The notes: generated by a model not told the origin, from the sequence alone. DNA of 64,000 bases from Prochlorococcus sp. AG-347-J22 (GCA_003279005.1 QCBY01000002.1:62001-126000), one strand, 5' to 3'; positions 37,655-47,134 are shown, counted from the first letter of the stretch. Numbers and translations: made by a program.

Positions 37655-38905
37655 ATGAAAGTAGGGGAAATTAATTACTTTAACTATTCAAACAAACCTA
37701 AATGCGTATTTGTGGAAAATAAAGAATTACCTCTGATATGCATAGATTTTTGGTTTAAAGCAGGTTCTGCATTTGAGGAAACAGATAAAAATGGAACAGC
37801 TCATTTTTTAGAGCATATGATATTTAAGGGAAGTAATAAATTAATGCCAGGAGAATTCGATCACAAAATCGAATCTCTTGGTGGAATAAGTAATGCTTCA
37901 ACTGGATATGATGATGCACATTACTATGTTCTTATTCCCAAAGACAACTTTAAAGAATCATTAGCTCTTTTGACAAACATTGTTTTATCACCAAGCATCA
38001 ACATTGAAGAATTCAATAAAGAGAAAACTGTTGTTATTGATGAAATAAAACAACAAGATGATCAGCCCGATGAAAAACTTTTTAATTATTTCTTGAGTAG
38101 AGTATGGAGGAATAACAAGTATGGCAAAACAATATTAGGGACTGAAAAAGATATCCAATCTTTAGAAATATCTGACTTAGAAAACTTCCATAAGAGATTT
38201 TACAAAAAAGAAAATCTTTGTATTGCAATTGCTGGAAATCTATCTCATAGAGTTTTTAGAGAATATTATGAAAATAATTTTTCTTTTCTAGATCAACTAA
38301 AGACTTCTCAAATAAAGTTAAAAAATGATTTAAACCTAATCTCGACAACTGGTAGGGAAGAAATAGATTTTAATAATATTGAATTTTCAAGAATATTTAT
38401 TGCTTGGGGTATACCGAGTCTTAAAAATCTACGCATTAATATAGGTTTTGAAATTTTAGTTTCGATTCTTTCTGCAGGAAGAAATAGCAGATTAGTTAAA
38501 GTTTTAAAAGAAGAAAAGAATCTTGTGCAGTCAATATATATGGATGTTAATGCTGGAGAATTTGGAAGTTTATTAATTATTGAAGCATGTTGTGAAGATA
38601 TGAATTTGAAAACCGCAGAGGAAGAAATTAATAAAATAATTGAAGAATTGATAAGTTTCAAAAATCTTAATCTGAATGAGCTAGGCAAAGCAATTAATAC
38701 TGTAAAAAGCAACTATGTTTTTAATCTAGAAACTTCTTCCCAAATAACTTCATTTTTCGGGAATGATCTGTTGTGGGGCAGAAAAAATTCTATAAAAGAT
38801 TTAGAAAATCATTTAAGTTATTGGAATAATTTAAATAATTTCAAAGAAATCATAAATTATTTGGGTAAAGATAAATTTACCTTAATTGCATCACAAAAAA
38901 AATGA
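37655..38905 (+). CDS. M16-family zinc peptidase (catalytic subunit)
   Basis: Processing-peptidase-like (pitrilysin family) enzyme. The inverted zinc motif HFLEH lies at residues 50-54, with the downstream glutamate in an EFNKEKTVVIDEIKQ helix. The frame is open back to 37571, which would overlap pcyA; ATG at 37655 gives a natural 416-residue protein, so it is preferred. A second M16 protein starts four bases before this stop, the usual arrangement of an active/inactive heterodimer. Confidence 0.92.
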   Translation: MKVGEINYFNYSNKPKCVFVENKELPLICIDFWFKAGSAFEETDKNGTAHFLEHMIFKGSNKLMPGEFDHKIESLGGISNASTGYDDAHYYVLIPKDNFKESLALLTNIVLSPSINIEEFNKEKTVVIDEIKQQDDQPDEKLFNYFLSRVWRNNKYGKTILGTEKDIQSLEISDLENFHKRFYKKENLCIAIAGNLSHRVFREYYENNFSFLDQLKTSQIKLKNDLNLISTTGREEIDFNNIEFSRIFIAWGIPSLKNLRINIGFEILVSILSAGRNSRLVKVLKEEKNLVQSIYMDVNAGEFGSLLIIEACCEDMNLKTAEEEINKIIEELISFKNLNLNELGKAINTVKSNYVFNLETSSQITSFFGNDLLWGRKNSIKDLENHLSYWNNLNNFKEIINYLGKDKFTLIASQKK

Positions 38906-40119
38906 TACAAAAATATTTACAAACAAAAACCATGAGGAATTTTTCAATTGCTATGGTTTGGATAAATGGTGGTAGTTCTTCAGACAGTGAGGGTAAAAAA
39001 GGCATAAATAAAGTTCTTTCCTCATTATTTGAAAGAGGGTGCGAGGGGTTTAAAAACTTAGAGTTCTCAGAATATATAGATTCACATGGAGCAGAATTAA
39101 ATATTGAGACATTTGAGGATGGTACGTTAATAAGTCTTAAATCTTTAGATGAGTATTTTTATAAAATTTTGCCCTTACTAGAACTCATGATAAATAGGCC
39201 GTTACTTTTAAAAAGCCAATTTCAAAATGTAAAAAAAACTACCATTGACTCTCTCAAAAAAGATAATGAAAATCCTTTCAATATTGCCTTTGAAAAATGG
39301 AGAAAACTTGTTTATTTTAAACATCCATACGCATATAATCCATCTGGTTATGAGGAAGATATTTTAAACATCACACATGATGATATTTTATCTGAATATG
39401 AAAATTTTAAGGGTAGAAATAAGTATCTAATTTCTAATAATTTGATAATAAATACCAAAAGTGAAGAGTTATTTAACAACAACATTTGTGAAACTAATTT
39501 TAAATCTATTGAATTAGATTGCAATAATTTGAAAAGGTTTACTAGTACACATCGAGAGTCTAATCAAATAATTTTAATGATAGGAAATCAAACATGTTCG
39601 CATTCAAGTAGGGAACATTTACCTTTAAAAGTTTTAGAATCACATCTTTCATATGGAATGAGTTCTAAATTGTTCAAATTGTTTAGAGAAAAGAATGGTA
39701 TAACCTATGATGTTGGTGTTTTTAACCCCGCAAGGAAACAAAATTCACCATTTTTAATTTACCTTTCTGTATCTAATAAAAATGCAATTTTAGCCTTTAG
39801 AATTTTAAGCAAAATATGGAACAATTTATTAACAACTTTTATTACAGAAAAGGAAATTACTTTAGCGAAAGTAAAGTTAAAAAGTTCTTTTCTAATCGCT
39901 AATCAAACTTTAGATGAAATTTTGCAAAGAAGAATACAATTAATTGGGTATGGTCAAGATCCCGATTTAGATACTAATTTTCTCGAGAAAATTGAAAATA
40001 TTACTTCAGAAGATATTTTTAAAACAACAAACAAATATCTATCAAAACCATTTTTAAGCATTTATGGAAACAAAAAAATATGTAATGAAATTAATAATCT
40101 TTGGATAGAAAGCTTTTAG
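38902..40119 (+). CDS. M16-family peptidase homologue lacking the zinc site
   Basis: Partner of the preceding M16 protein, 405 residues with the same two-domain layout. The position of HxxEH reads GINKVLSSLFERG, so there is no zinc site and it is presumably the non-catalytic half of a heterodimer. A C-terminal SKLFKLFREKNGITYDVGVF segment matches the family's conserved arginine/tyrosine region. It overlaps the upstream gene by four bases. Confidence 0.9.
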   Translation: MIQKYLQTKTMRNFSIAMVWINGGSSSDSEGKKGINKVLSSLFERGCEGFKNLEFSEYIDSHGAELNIETFEDGTLISLKSLDEYFYKILPLLELMINRPLLLKSQFQNVKKTTIDSLKKDNENPFNIAFEKWRKLVYFKHPYAYNPSGYEEDILNITHDDILSEYENFKGRNKYLISNNLIINTKSEELFNNNICETNFKSIELDCNNLKRFTSTHRESNQIILMIGNQTCSHSSREHLPLKVLESHLSYGMSSKLFKLFREKNGITYDVGVFNPARKQNSPFLIYLSVSNKNAILAFRILSKIWNNLLTTFITEKEITLAKVKLKSSFLIANQTLDEILQRRIQLIGYGQDPDLDTNFLEKIENITSEDIFKTTNKYLSKPFLSIYGNKKICNEINNLWIESF

Positions 40120-40121
40120 TT

Positions 40122-40331
40122 TCATATTTTTTCAATTTTGTCAGTATCAATTAAAAAGGAACCCCTTCTGAATTTTATTTCAACAGTTGAGGGTGTTTTT
40201 ATAGAAATTACTTCTCCAACTTCATCAATAGCCACCAAATCAGGTGGCCTTAACATAGGCATATTGTCAGAAGTTTTTAGATATGGCAGAGGAACTATTA
40301 GTTTTACTTTATCTTGAATATTAAATTCCAT
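40122..40331 (-). CDS. DUF3148 protein, CRR42-like
   Basis: A 69-residue SH3-like small protein carrying the DUF3148 pattern (VKLIVPLPYLKTSDNMPMLR, then VGEVISIKTPSTVEIKFRRG). From memory of the family, the plant relative is chlororespiratory reduction 42, needed for chloroplast NDH complex assembly; that link is recalled, not shown here. It is convergent with the M16 gene, two bases apart. Confidence 0.82.
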   Translation of the reverse strand: MEFNIQDKVKLIVPLPYLKTSDNMPMLRPPDLVAIDEVGEVISIKTPSTVEIKFRRGSFLIDTDKIEKI

Positions 40332-40391
40332 TAATTTAGCTACAAAATTTTAATTTTTAATCTACTACAAAATTATGTAAAAAAAAATATC

Positions 40392-40412
40392 AACGAAAAG
40401 CATCGTTTCGTT
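40392..40412 (+). promoter_or_regulatory. Hairpin in the ftsH 5' region
   Basis: AACGAAA (40392-40398) and TTTCGTT (40406-40412) form a seven-base perfect stem around a seven-base loop, 33 bases before the ftsH start. It may be a transcript leader hairpin or operator. No T-run follows, so it is not a terminator for the plus strand. Confidence 0.35.
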
Positions 40413-40445
40413 CTAGAATCCTTAACGTCGGTGTGAAATGAATTA

Positions 40446-42359
40446 ATGAATCAAAAATTCAAAACGATTATCCTTTGGGCTCTCCCTATAATTTTAGTTA
40501 TCGCTCTTTCATATCAATTTCTTTCTACAAGCAATATTGATAACTTAAAATCCAATGGTACAACCATTGCTCCAAGGAATACTGCAGTAGCAAGAGTAAG
40601 TTATGGCAGATTTTTAGACTATATCAAATCAGGTAGAGTTACATCTGTAGATATTTTTGATGGAGGCAGAAATGCTGTTGTTGAAACCATAGACTCAGAT
40701 TTAGATAATAAAGTACAAAGATTAAGGGTTGATTTACCAGGTTTAACTCCTGAATTGATTAATAACCTCAAAAATGAGGGTATAAGTTTTGATGTTCATC
40801 CTGTAAAAGCAGCACCACCTGCTTTAGGAATTCTAGGTAATCTTCTTTTCCCCGCTCTTTTGATAGGTGGTTTGATTCTTTTAGCAAGGAGATCTAATGG
40901 TATGCCTGGTGGCCCAGGTCAAGCTATGCAATTTGGAAAATCAAAAGCAAGATTTGCGATGGATGCAAACACCGGCGTTGTTTTCGATGATGTAGCAGGG
41001 GTTAATGAAGCAAAAGAGGATTTAGAGGAAGTTGTAACATTTTTAAAAAAACCAGAAAAATTCACCTCTGTTGGAGCACGCATACCAAAAGGTGTTTTAT
41101 TAGTTGGGCCTCCTGGAACAGGTAAAACACTTTTAGCAAAAGCAATTGCTGGTGAAGCAGGAGTTCCTTTTTTCTCACTAGCAGGATCTGAATTCGTTGA
41201 AATGTTTGTTGGAGTAGGAGCAAGCAGAGTCAGAGATCTTTTTAAGAAAGCTAAAGAAAATAGTCCATGCTTAATCTTTATTGACGAAATTGATGCTGTG
41301 GGGAGACAGAGAGGTGCTGGTATTGGAGGGGGTAATGACGAAAGAGAGCAAACACTTAATCAACTTTTAACCGAAATGGATGGATTTGAAGGAAATAGCG
41401 GAATCATTATTATTGCTGCAACTAACCGTCCTGATGTTTTAGACTCAGCTTTGATGAGGCCAGGGAGATTTGATAGACAAGTAACAGTTGATGCTCCTGA
41501 TATCAAAGGAAGATTATCAATATTGGAGGTTCACTCAAAAAATAAAACCCTTCAAGAGGATCTAACTTTAGAAAGCATTGCAAGAAGGACTCCAGGTTTC
41601 ACTGGTGCTGATTTAGCAAATCTCTTAAATGAGGCTGCAATTTTAACTGCAAGAAGAAGAAAAAAGTCTATAAGTATTTTAGAGATAGATGATTCTGTTG
41701 ATAGAATTGTTGCAGGGATGGAAGGCTCTCCACTTACAGATGGAAGAAGCAAAAGACTAATTGCTTATCATGAAGTAGGACATGCAATCATAGGTACTTT
41801 AGTAAAAGCACATGATCCTGTGCAGAAAGTTACAGTAATTCCAAGAGGACAAGCAAAAGGACTCACTTGGTTTACACCTGATGACGATCAATCCCTTGTA
41901 AGCAGAGCAAATTTAAAAGCTAGAATAATGGGTGCACTTGGAGGAAGAGCAGCAGAAGATGTTGTATTTGGCAGAGGTGAAATAACAACAGGTGCTGGTG
42001 GTGATTTTCAGCAAGTCGCATCAATGGCGAGACAAATGGTTACAAGATTTGGAATGAGCGAGTTAGGACCAATAGCTCTTGAAAGTGGTAATCAGGAAGT
42101 TTTTGTAGGTAGAGATTTAATGACTAGAAGTGAGGTTTCTGATTCTATCTCCAAACAAATTGATGAAAGTGTAAGAGTTATGGTCAAGGATTGCTATAAA
42201 GAAACTTATTCTATAATCAGCAAAAACAGAGAAGCGATGGATAAATTAGTCGATATCTTAATAGAGAAAGAAACTCTAGATGGTGAAGAGTTTGTAAAAA
42301 TACTTTCTGAATACACAGCCATACCTGAGAAAGAAAGAACTCCACAATTATTAAATTAA
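40446..42359 (+). CDS. ftsH: ATP-dependent zinc metalloprotease FtsH
   Basis: Thylakoid/plasma membrane AAA+ protease that degrades damaged photosystem II D1 and other membrane proteins. In 637 residues: two membrane helices (about 7-24 and 125-143), Walker [14 protein letters not shown], Walker [17 protein letters not shown], the second region of homology [20 protein letters not shown], and the zinc motif HEVGH. It overlaps the convergent clpP stop by four bases. One of several FtsH paralogues expected in cyanobacteria; which one is not determined. Confidence 0.97.
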   Translation: MNQKFKTIILWALPIILVIALSYQFLSTSNIDNLKSNGTTIAPRNTAVARVSYGRFLDYIKSGRVTSVDIFDGGRNAVVETIDSDLDNKVQRLRVDLPGLTPELINNLKNEGISFDVHPVKAAPPALGILGNLLFPALLIGGLILLARRSNGMPGGPGQAMQFGKSKARFAMDANTGVVFDDVAGVNEAKEDLEEVVTFLKKPEKFTSVGARIPKGVLLVGPPGTGKTLLAKAIAGEAGVPFFSLAGSEFVEMFVGVGASRVRDLFKKAKENSPCLIFIDEIDAVGRQRGAGIGGGNDEREQTLNQLLTEMDGFEGNSGIIIIAATNRPDVLDSALMRPGRFDRQVTVDAPDIKGRLSILEVHSKNKTLQEDLTLESIARRTPGFTGADLANLLNEAAILTARRRKKSISILEIDDSVDRIVAGMEGSPLTDGRSKRLIAYHEVGHAIIGTLVKAHDPVQKVTVIPRGQAKGLTWFTPDDDQSLVSRANLKARIMGALGGRAAEDVVFGRGEITTGAGGDFQQVASMARQMVTRFGMSELGPIALESGNQEVFVGRDLMTRSEVSDSISKQIDESVRVMVKDCYKETYSIISKNREAMDKLVDILIEKETLDGEEFVKILSEYTAIPEKERTPQLLN

Positions 42360-42946
42360 GTTACTTGAACAGGTTTTTTATCCAAAACCAAGTCAATTAA
42401 ACCATATTCAACTGCTTCTTGAGGAGACATATAAAAATCTCTATCTGTATCTTCTTTTATAGTTTCTAGATTTTTGCCTGTTCTTTCCGATAATTCAGTA
42501 TTTAGTCGTTCTTTTAAATATAAAATCTCATCTGCTTGAATTCTTATATCGCTAGCTTGCCCTCTTGCTCCACCAAGTGGTTGATGGATCATTATCCTTG
42601 AATGTCTTAAACTACTTCTTTTACCATTAGTTCCAGCGGCAAGTAAGAAAGCACCCATGCTAGCTGCAAGTCCAACGCAAACAGTATGAATATCTGGTTT
42701 TACATGTTGCATAGTATCGAAAATACCTAAACCATCATAGACAGAGCCTCCTGGTGAATTTATATACATATAAATGTCTTTTTCAGGATCCTCTGCTTCA
42801 AGAAAAAGTAATTGAGCAACAATTCTATTTGCAGTATCACTTGTGACTTGTTCACCTAAAAATATTATTCTTTCTCTTAAAAGTCTAGAGTAAATATCAA
42901 ATACTCTTTCACTTCCACCAGATTCTTCCAGAACTAAAGGGATCAT
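42356..42946 (-). CDS. clpP: ATP-dependent Clp protease proteolytic subunit
   Basis: Serine protease subunit of the Clp machine. The catalytic Ser96 in GLAASMGAF and His121 in [15 protein letters not shown] are present, and the aspartate follows in the [11 protein letters not shown] segment, so this is an active ClpP rather than a ClpR. Length 196 residues. No clpX lies nearby. Its 3' end overlaps ftsH by four bases. Confidence 0.96.
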   Translation of the reverse strand: MIPLVLEESGGSERVFDIYSRLLRERIIFLGEQVTSDTANRIVAQLLFLEAEDPEKDIYMYINSPGGSVYDGLGIFDTMQHVKPDIHTVCVGLAASMGAFLLAAGTNGKRSSLRHSRIMIHQPLGGARGQASDIRIQADEILYLKERLNTELSERTGKNLETIKEDTDRDFYMSPQEAVEYGLIDLVLDKKPVQVT

Positions 42947-43026
42947 AATAATGTTTATCTGTTTACTAGATCTTAACGATATTGAGTCAACATACGCTAT
43001 GGTTATTAAGGTTTACATATAAAAAA

Positions 43027-43635
43027 TTGAAAGAAAAATTGACTGTCTCAGATAGCAAAAAGTTATTTCATGAACAATTCCCTTACGTTATTCCTGGTTT
43101 ATATAAAAGGATAGTGGATGAAATGCTTGTTGAACTAAATCTTTTAAATCACCAAAATGAATTTATTCAAGATGATTTATTTTGCGTTGGTCTTACAGAA
43201 ACATTCAAAGATTTGACAATAGGTTATAAGCCAGAGGAACATTTAATGCTTCTTTTTGAATCATTATGTAATTCTTCAAATTTTGAACCTTCAAAAATAA
43301 AGGATATTTCTAAGAAAACTCTTGAAAAATATAAAGAAAAATCTTTAGAAGAAATTTCTATTTTATTAAAAGAAAAAAGTGCTGAGAAACTATACTCCTC
43401 TAGAATATTGAATATAGGTATTTACCTCATAATCGGTAACGCTAATGATTTCAAAGAGTTAAAGGATTCTGAAAAAAATAAAGCTTTTGCTGGTATCATT
43501 AAAAATTTAAATTTATCTGTTATTAAGGCAGAGAAAGATATTAGTATTTATAAAAGCACTATTAAGAAAATGGAGCAAGCTAGAGAACTTCTTCAAGAGT
43601 CAATAATTCAAAATAAGAAAAAAAAGGATAAATAA
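43027..43635 (+). CDS. thf1: Thylakoid formation protein Thf1 (Psb29)
   Basis: Psb29/Thf1 acts in photosystem II biogenesis and turnover and is known to work with FtsH, which lies just upstream. The conserved TVSDSKKLFHEQFPYVIPG opening, ELLVELHLL-type segment (here EMLVELNLLNHQ) and a C-terminal coiled coil are visible. The frame is open to a TTG at 42982, but TTG at 43027 gives the family-length 202-residue protein starting KEKLTVSD; no ATG is in frame. Start choice is the least certain part. Confidence 0.88.
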   Translation: MKEKLTVSDSKKLFHEQFPYVIPGLYKRIVDEMLVELNLLNHQNEFIQDDLFCVGLTETFKDLTIGYKPEEHLMLLFESLCNSSNFEPSKIKDISKKTLEKYKEKSLEEISILLKEKSAEKLYSSRILNIGIYLIIGNANDFKELKDSEKNKAFAGIIKNLNLSVIKAEKDISIYKSTIKKMEQARELLQESIIQNKKKKDK

Positions 43636-43650
43636 TCTCTAAATCAAAAT

Positions 43651-43800
43651 TTATTTATGGATCCTTTTCTTATCTTTCCAAGAAATGTAAGAAATATAAA
43701 TTACAGCAATTGTTATTAGAGTTAGTAAAGTAAAAGATGAAAAAATAATAAACTTGTTTAAATAATCTTCAAAGCCATATGATACAAAATCAAATATCAA
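43651..43800 (-). CDS. Small single-pass membrane protein overlapping petN
   Basis: A 49-codon ORF starting with TTG at 43800, inside the last codons of petN, and ending at TAA. It has an amphipathic start ([15 protein letters not shown]), one strong membrane helix ([20 protein letters not shown]) and a basic tail (WKDKKRIHK). The overlap with petN and the positive-inside tail suggest a real, translationally coupled gene, perhaps tied to a thylakoid complex. Start codon and function are uncertain. Confidence 0.5.
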   Translation of the reverse strand: MIFDFVSYGFEDYLNKFIIFSSFTLLTLITIAVIYISYISWKDKKRIHK

Positions 43801-43891
43801 TAGAACCATCACCATTTCTGCCCCAAACTACCATGGCAATTGAAAAAGTAAAAATTGCTGCCAGGGCAGCCCATCCTAATTGAAAAATCAT
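43790..43891 (-). CDS. petN: Cytochrome b6f complex subunit PetN
   Basis: Eighth subunit of the cytochrome b6f complex, a single thylakoid helix. The 33-residue product contains the near-invariant [20 protein letters not shown] followed by [11 protein letters not shown] at 43891 gives the canonical length; another in-frame ATG lies one codon upstream at 43894. Too short for ordinary gene finders. Confidence 0.93.
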   Translation of the reverse strand: MIFQLGWAALAAIFTFSIAMVVWGRNGDGSIDI

Positions 43892-44018
43892 CATAATTTA
43901 ATTACTAATCTAAATATAACAGAACTTCTAAATTTTTTTTATTAATCAAGTAATATTCAAATAAAAATTGATTTCTCAGAAATACAATCTTATAAATATA
44001 ATATAAATAAAGATTATT

Positions 44019-44297
44019 TTGGGCAGAGTTGTTTTAAACCATAGTACGCATATTGAGGGTTTAATACCAGTCCTTAAAAAACTAGCATTAAACAAAAGAA
44101 TTAAAATTATAACTCCAGCGATAATATCAAGATCCAGAGGAAAATGCACGAACTTGGTAATTAGGATTTCCGTAAAAACAATCAATGGTTACAAAGCTAT
44201 TGCTAGAAAAGGAAAAACAACCCAAGAAGTTTTTATTTCAACTGATTTAAGTAAAGATCAATTAAAAAATCTTTTAGATCATTGCAGTCAAAGTTAA
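44019..44297 (+). CDS. DUF2103 conserved protein
   Basis: A 92-residue basic protein starting at TTG (44019). The opening VVLNHSTHIEGLIPVLKKL and the later SRGKCTNLVIRISV match my recollection of DUF2103, a small family described as predicted metal-binding from its His/Cys residues. No membrane segment. Function unknown. Confidence 0.75.
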   Translation: MGRVVLNHSTHIEGLIPVLKKLALNKRIKIITPAIISRSRGKCTNLVIRISVKTINGYKAIARKGKTTQEVFISTDLSKDQLKNLLDHCSQS

Positions 44298-44337
44298 TGT
44301 TGAAAATATTATTTCTGCTTTTATAAGGTATAGAATA

Positions 44338-44544
44338 ATGAAATTTTTTTTCAATTCGCTTTTATATTTACTAGTTTTATTTTCATTTGAAAATAGTGCT
44401 TATTCACTATCTGATAAGCAAATAAAAGAAATATGTGAAAAAAAACCTAGAAAATTATCCTGTGTTAAAAATTTACAAATCAAAAAATTAAATTTAATTC
44501 AAGGAAATCGCATTGAAATACCTGTAATTCCATTCAAAAAATAA
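44338..44544 (+). CDS. Small secreted protein (68 aa)
   Basis: N-terminal signal peptide (MKFFFNSLLYLLVLFSFENSAYS, written here only as residues 1-23) with a plausible cleavage after AYS, then a short basic mature chain with two cysteines (residues 33 and 42). Probably periplasmic with a disulfide. Not recognised. Confidence 0.6.
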   Translation: MKFFFNSLLYLLVLFSFENSAYSLSDKQIKEICEKKPRKLSCVKNLQIKKLNLIQGNRIEIPVIPFKK

Positions 44545-44551
44545 ATATATT

Positions 44552-44821
44552 TCAAATTTCAAATTCCGACTCAAATTGAGAAAAAGCTTTATTGTAATCA
44601 GTAATTAAATTTTCAGAATTATCATTAAAGCCCACTAACTCATAGTCATTTTTTAATTTATCGTATGTATGAACAACCTCGTTAAACGCGCTCATATATT
44701 CTTTTTGAATATCCTCATCGTCAATGTCATAAATCTTAGCCAATACTAATTCTACATTTTTTTTTGATGAATATATTTCCTTCTCAAAATCTTTATTTAA
44801 CTTTCTCCTTTTTTTAGGCAT
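44552..44821 (-). CDS. Hypothetical protein (89 aa)
   Basis: Basic N-terminus (PKKRRKLNKD) followed by acidic, helical sequence with several tyrosines and aspartates. No known motif. It converges on the small secreted protein gene, seven bases apart. Confidence 0.6.
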   Translation of the reverse strand: MPKKRRKLNKDFEKEIYSSKKNVELVLAKIYDIDDEDIQKEYMSAFNEVVHTYDKLKNDYELVGFNDNSENLITDYNKAFSQFESEFEI

Positions 44822-44956
44822 TATGTAATTACATATTTATATTATCAACTTACAATACTCAAAATTATGAATAAATTAAATTAAAAATTAAAAAATAAAA
44901 ATATAGTTTTCAAATCAAAATAAAAACAGTATATTCCAAATAAGATTTCTGATAAT

Positions 44957-45394
44957 ATGGAGAAAAAAGAATCAAGAAAGGCTCAAGATATAAAAAATCC
45001 AACCTTTGAGACTAAAAATTTAAAAGCTTCTAGCAATTCAAATAATAAAAGAGATAAATCTCTTCCTTGGTGGGTGGAATTATTATTTGTTCAAATTGGT
45101 TTGCCAGATAAATGGCTAATTAAAGTTTTAAAGACAAAGAAAAAAAGTAAAGAGTTAATTAAAAATGAAAAAAGAATAGTAGTTATTTTTTTATTTGTTT
45201 TAGGAGGGCTTATCTATTTTTATCCAGTAGTAAAATACTCTAAAAGTAAATTAGATTGTGAGACTATTGCTAAAAGCTATATTTTAGAGAATAAAAATTT
45301 AAAAAAAATTAATGCGCAACAGTTGAGAATGTTATCTATTAATTTTTGTAATGGAGGTGATGAGATAAAACAAATTAAAAATCTGAAAGATTGA
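44957..45394 (+). CDS. Membrane protein with one helix (145 aa)
   Basis: Polar, lysine-rich N-terminus (about 38 residues), an aromatic WWVELLFVQIGLPDKWL segment, a second basic stretch, then one clear membrane helix (IVVIFLFVLGGLIYFYPVV) and a short C-terminal domain with two cysteines. Topology suggests a membrane-anchored protein. Not recognised. Confidence 0.62.
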   Translation: MEKKESRKAQDIKNPTFETKNLKASSNSNNKRDKSLPWWVELLFVQIGLPDKWLIKVLKTKKKSKELIKNEKRIVVIFLFVLGGLIYFYPVVKYSKSKLDCETIAKSYILENKNLKKINAQQLRMLSINFCNGGDEIKQIKNLKD

Positions 45395-45477
45395 TCTAAG
45401 TTTTAAGCCCAAATTAATTTCCTGAAACTAGAATAATTTATAATTTAAAAATTGATTTAAACTCAATTATTTATTTG

Positions 45478-45654
45478 ATGACTAATTTGAACCACAAAAA
45501 AGAAAATGTAAAAATGCATTTAAGAGATTTAAGATTAGATTTAAAAAAAATGCATCTTGCTGTTACTGAAGAGTTATTACTTCCACAAGCTGATGAAGTT
45601 AAAACTCTAATCCAAAAAATGGATCAATTGTTAAAAGCAATAGAATCAAAATAA
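45478..45654 (+). CDS. Helical microprotein, paralogue of the one at 46928
   Basis: A 58-residue ORF from ATG to TAA. Its core lines up without gaps with the 68-residue protein encoded on the opposite strand at 46928-47134: HLRDLRLDLKKM against HLRYIRLELREM, and then LLP, E and K at the same spacing. Predicted to be a two-helix hairpin. The paralogy across strands supports both being real genes. Function unknown. Confidence 0.65.
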   Translation: MTNLNHKKENVKMHLRDLRLDLKKMHLAVTEELLLPQADEVKTLIQKMDQLLKAIESK

Positions 45655-45703
45655 ACTATAATTCAATTTAACTGCAAAAGAATTTCCAAAGAATTTAAAT
45701 TAA

Positions 45704-46054
45704 ATGAAAAATTTTATAAAACTTACCCAATTATTATTTTTTATTGTATTTTTAACATCCTGTAAAACATCAGTTAATAAAGAGGAATTAATTATAAATT
45801 CGGAAGATCAGAAAAGTGATCAAATAAATACAGCAAAGAGCAAAATGGAATTAAAATATTCTTGCGGAGAAGATGGGGTCTCAGAGTTTCTCAGTGATGG
45901 ATGGATTATTGTTGAGGAATATTCAGAAGAAAAAATATGTACCTGGAAATCTTTTCCAGCTACTAAAAATTGCGATATGGAAAAGGACAAAGGTTGTAAG
46001 ATAACTATTCCTGATAAAATAGGTGAAGAAAAAACTTATTTATTAGAAAAATAG
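45704..46054 (+). CDS. Small lipoprotein (116 aa)
   Basis: Signal peptide with a clear lipobox, FLTSC at about residues 16-20, followed by a serine/lysine/glutamate linker and a compact domain with four cysteines (YSCGED, EKICTW, KNCDM, KGCKI), likely two disulfides. Lipid-anchored to an envelope membrane. Family not recognised. Confidence 0.65.
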   Translation: MKNFIKLTQLLFFIVFLTSCKTSVNKEELIINSEDQKSDQINTAKSKMELKYSCGEDGVSEFLSDGWIIVEEYSEEKICTWKSFPATKNCDMEKDKGCKITIPDKIGEEKTYLLEK

Positions 46055-46063
46055 TAAATATTA

Positions 46064-46192
46064 ATGCCTAATAATCAAGAGTATTTAATGGAATTAATAC
46101 TTAAGAAATTAAAAAATAACAAATCAAGAAAACTAAATTTAAAAAAGGAAGAATTTACTAAATTTATTAAATTCCTTATAAATAATAATTAA
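46064..46192 (+). CDS. Very small basic ORF (42 aa)
   Basis: ATG-to-TAA frame encoding a lysine/asparagine-rich helical peptide (PNNQEYLMELILKKLKNNKS and more). It begins nine bases after the lipoprotein stop on the same strand, which favours translation. Composition is close to the AT-rich background, so it is only a candidate. Confidence 0.4.
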   Translation: MPNNQEYLMELILKKLKNNKSRKLNLKKEEFTKFIKFLINNN

Positions 46193-46266
46193 AAGTGAAT
46201 AATTACAAATCGAAATAGTTAAACATCAAAGAAAACTAATACTATTTAAATAGTTATTAAAAATAA

Positions 46267-46362
46267 ATGTTCAATTTCTCAAGTTTAACTATATTACTTA
46301 TATTTATTTTTGTTCTAAGTATATACTTTTTATTTAGAGTTACTACTAAATCAAAAGATTAA
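46267..46362 (+). CDS. Single-helix membrane microprotein (31 aa)
   Basis: A 31-residue ORF: a hydrophobic helix (LTILLIFIFVLSIYFLF) between a short polar start and a basic RVTTKSKD tail, giving a clear membrane topology. The size resembles photosystem small subunits, but no known one matches. Candidate only. Confidence 0.42.
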   Translation: MFNFSSLTILLIFIFVLSIYFLFRVTTKSKD

Positions 46363-46385
46363 ATCAATTTTTTTTCATTTAATTT

Positions 46386-46568
46386 TTAAATAATTGGATC
46401 TTCTCTGAGTAATAAAACAGATTGATAATCAAAATCTTCTTTTATCCATTCTTTATATTCATCCAAAATGCATTTTTGATCATTTTGATCTAATAAATTA
46501 ATTCTTTTCTTAGCATTATCAATTGCCATATTTATACAGAATTTATAATCATTAAAATTTTCATTCAT
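46386..46568 (-). CDS. Hypothetical protein (60 aa)
   Basis: Acidic helical microprotein with two cysteines and no signal or membrane segment (core NMAIDNAKKRINLLDQNDQK). Convergent with the 31-residue membrane ORF. Not recognised. Confidence 0.5.
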   Translation of the reverse strand: MNENFNDYKFCINMAIDNAKKRINLLDQNDQKCILDEYKEWIKEDFDYQSVLLLREDPII

Positions 46569-46714
46569 AGAACATTGTTAATTATCTAAATGTTAATAAA
46601 ATATCTTCAATTTTTTGTATTACAAATAACATTAATAAAGATCCATTCCATAAGAGTATCAAGCAATACTGAATTAATTCAGTTATATTTAGGATAATTG
46701 GTTAATTTAGAACT

Positions 46715-46900
46715 ATGCCATACGAAGCCGGAAGTAAAGAATGTAGACATTTGATAGAAGCTAAAGATAGTCTTTTATTAGCGATGGAATCATTAAGTAA
46801 CATCAATTCCACAGAAGTTTTACAAATACAAATAAGAGAAATTTATAATACCCTCGAGGTTATGCATGATAAGCGAAAAAAAATTGAATTTAGTTCTTAA
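46715..46900 (+). CDS. Helical microprotein (61 aa)
   Basis: A 61-residue helical protein with a conserved-looking opening (PYEAGSKECRHLIEAKDSLL) and a C-terminal DKRKKIEF. The neighbouring opposite-strand protein ends in DKRKKKIKNEF, and HL-to-DKRKK spacing differs by only three residues, so this may be a distant third member of the 45478/46928 family. Function unknown. Confidence 0.6.
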   Translation: MPYEAGSKECRHLIEAKDSLLLAMESLSNINSTEVLQIQIREIYNTLEVMHDKRKKIEFSS

Positions 46901-46927
46901 TTAATAATCAAAAATAACTCAAAAAAG

Positions 46928-47134
46928 TTAAAAATTTTCAAATTCATTTTTAATCTTTTTTTTCCGTTTATCAGACAACAATTCATAAAGAGCATCTAAT
47001 TGTGCATGAACTTCTTTTGCTTCATTTATATCAGGTAACAAATCATCCTTTATAAGCATTTGATACATCTCTCTTAGTTCTAGCCTTATATATCTGAGGT
47101 GTGAACTCACTTCCTCTCTCTTAGATGCACTCAT
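46928..47134 (-). CDS. Helical microprotein, paralogue of the one at 45478
   Basis: A 68-residue protein predicted as a helical hairpin (helices around residues 8-30 and 37-62). It aligns without gaps over about 42 residues to the product at 45478-45654, sharing V..HLR, RL(E/D)L, LLP, NE/DE and Q.(L/M)D.L. Converges on the 46715 gene. Family unknown. Confidence 0.65.
   Translation of the reverse strand: MSASKREEVSSHLRYIRLELREMYQMLIKDDLLPDINEAKEVHAQLDALYELLSDKRKKKIKNEFENF

Noticed and set aside
42982..43026. Upstream extension of thf1 from a TTG at 42982
   Set aside because: The extra 15 residues do not resemble the family and the conserved region starts right after the TTG at 43027.
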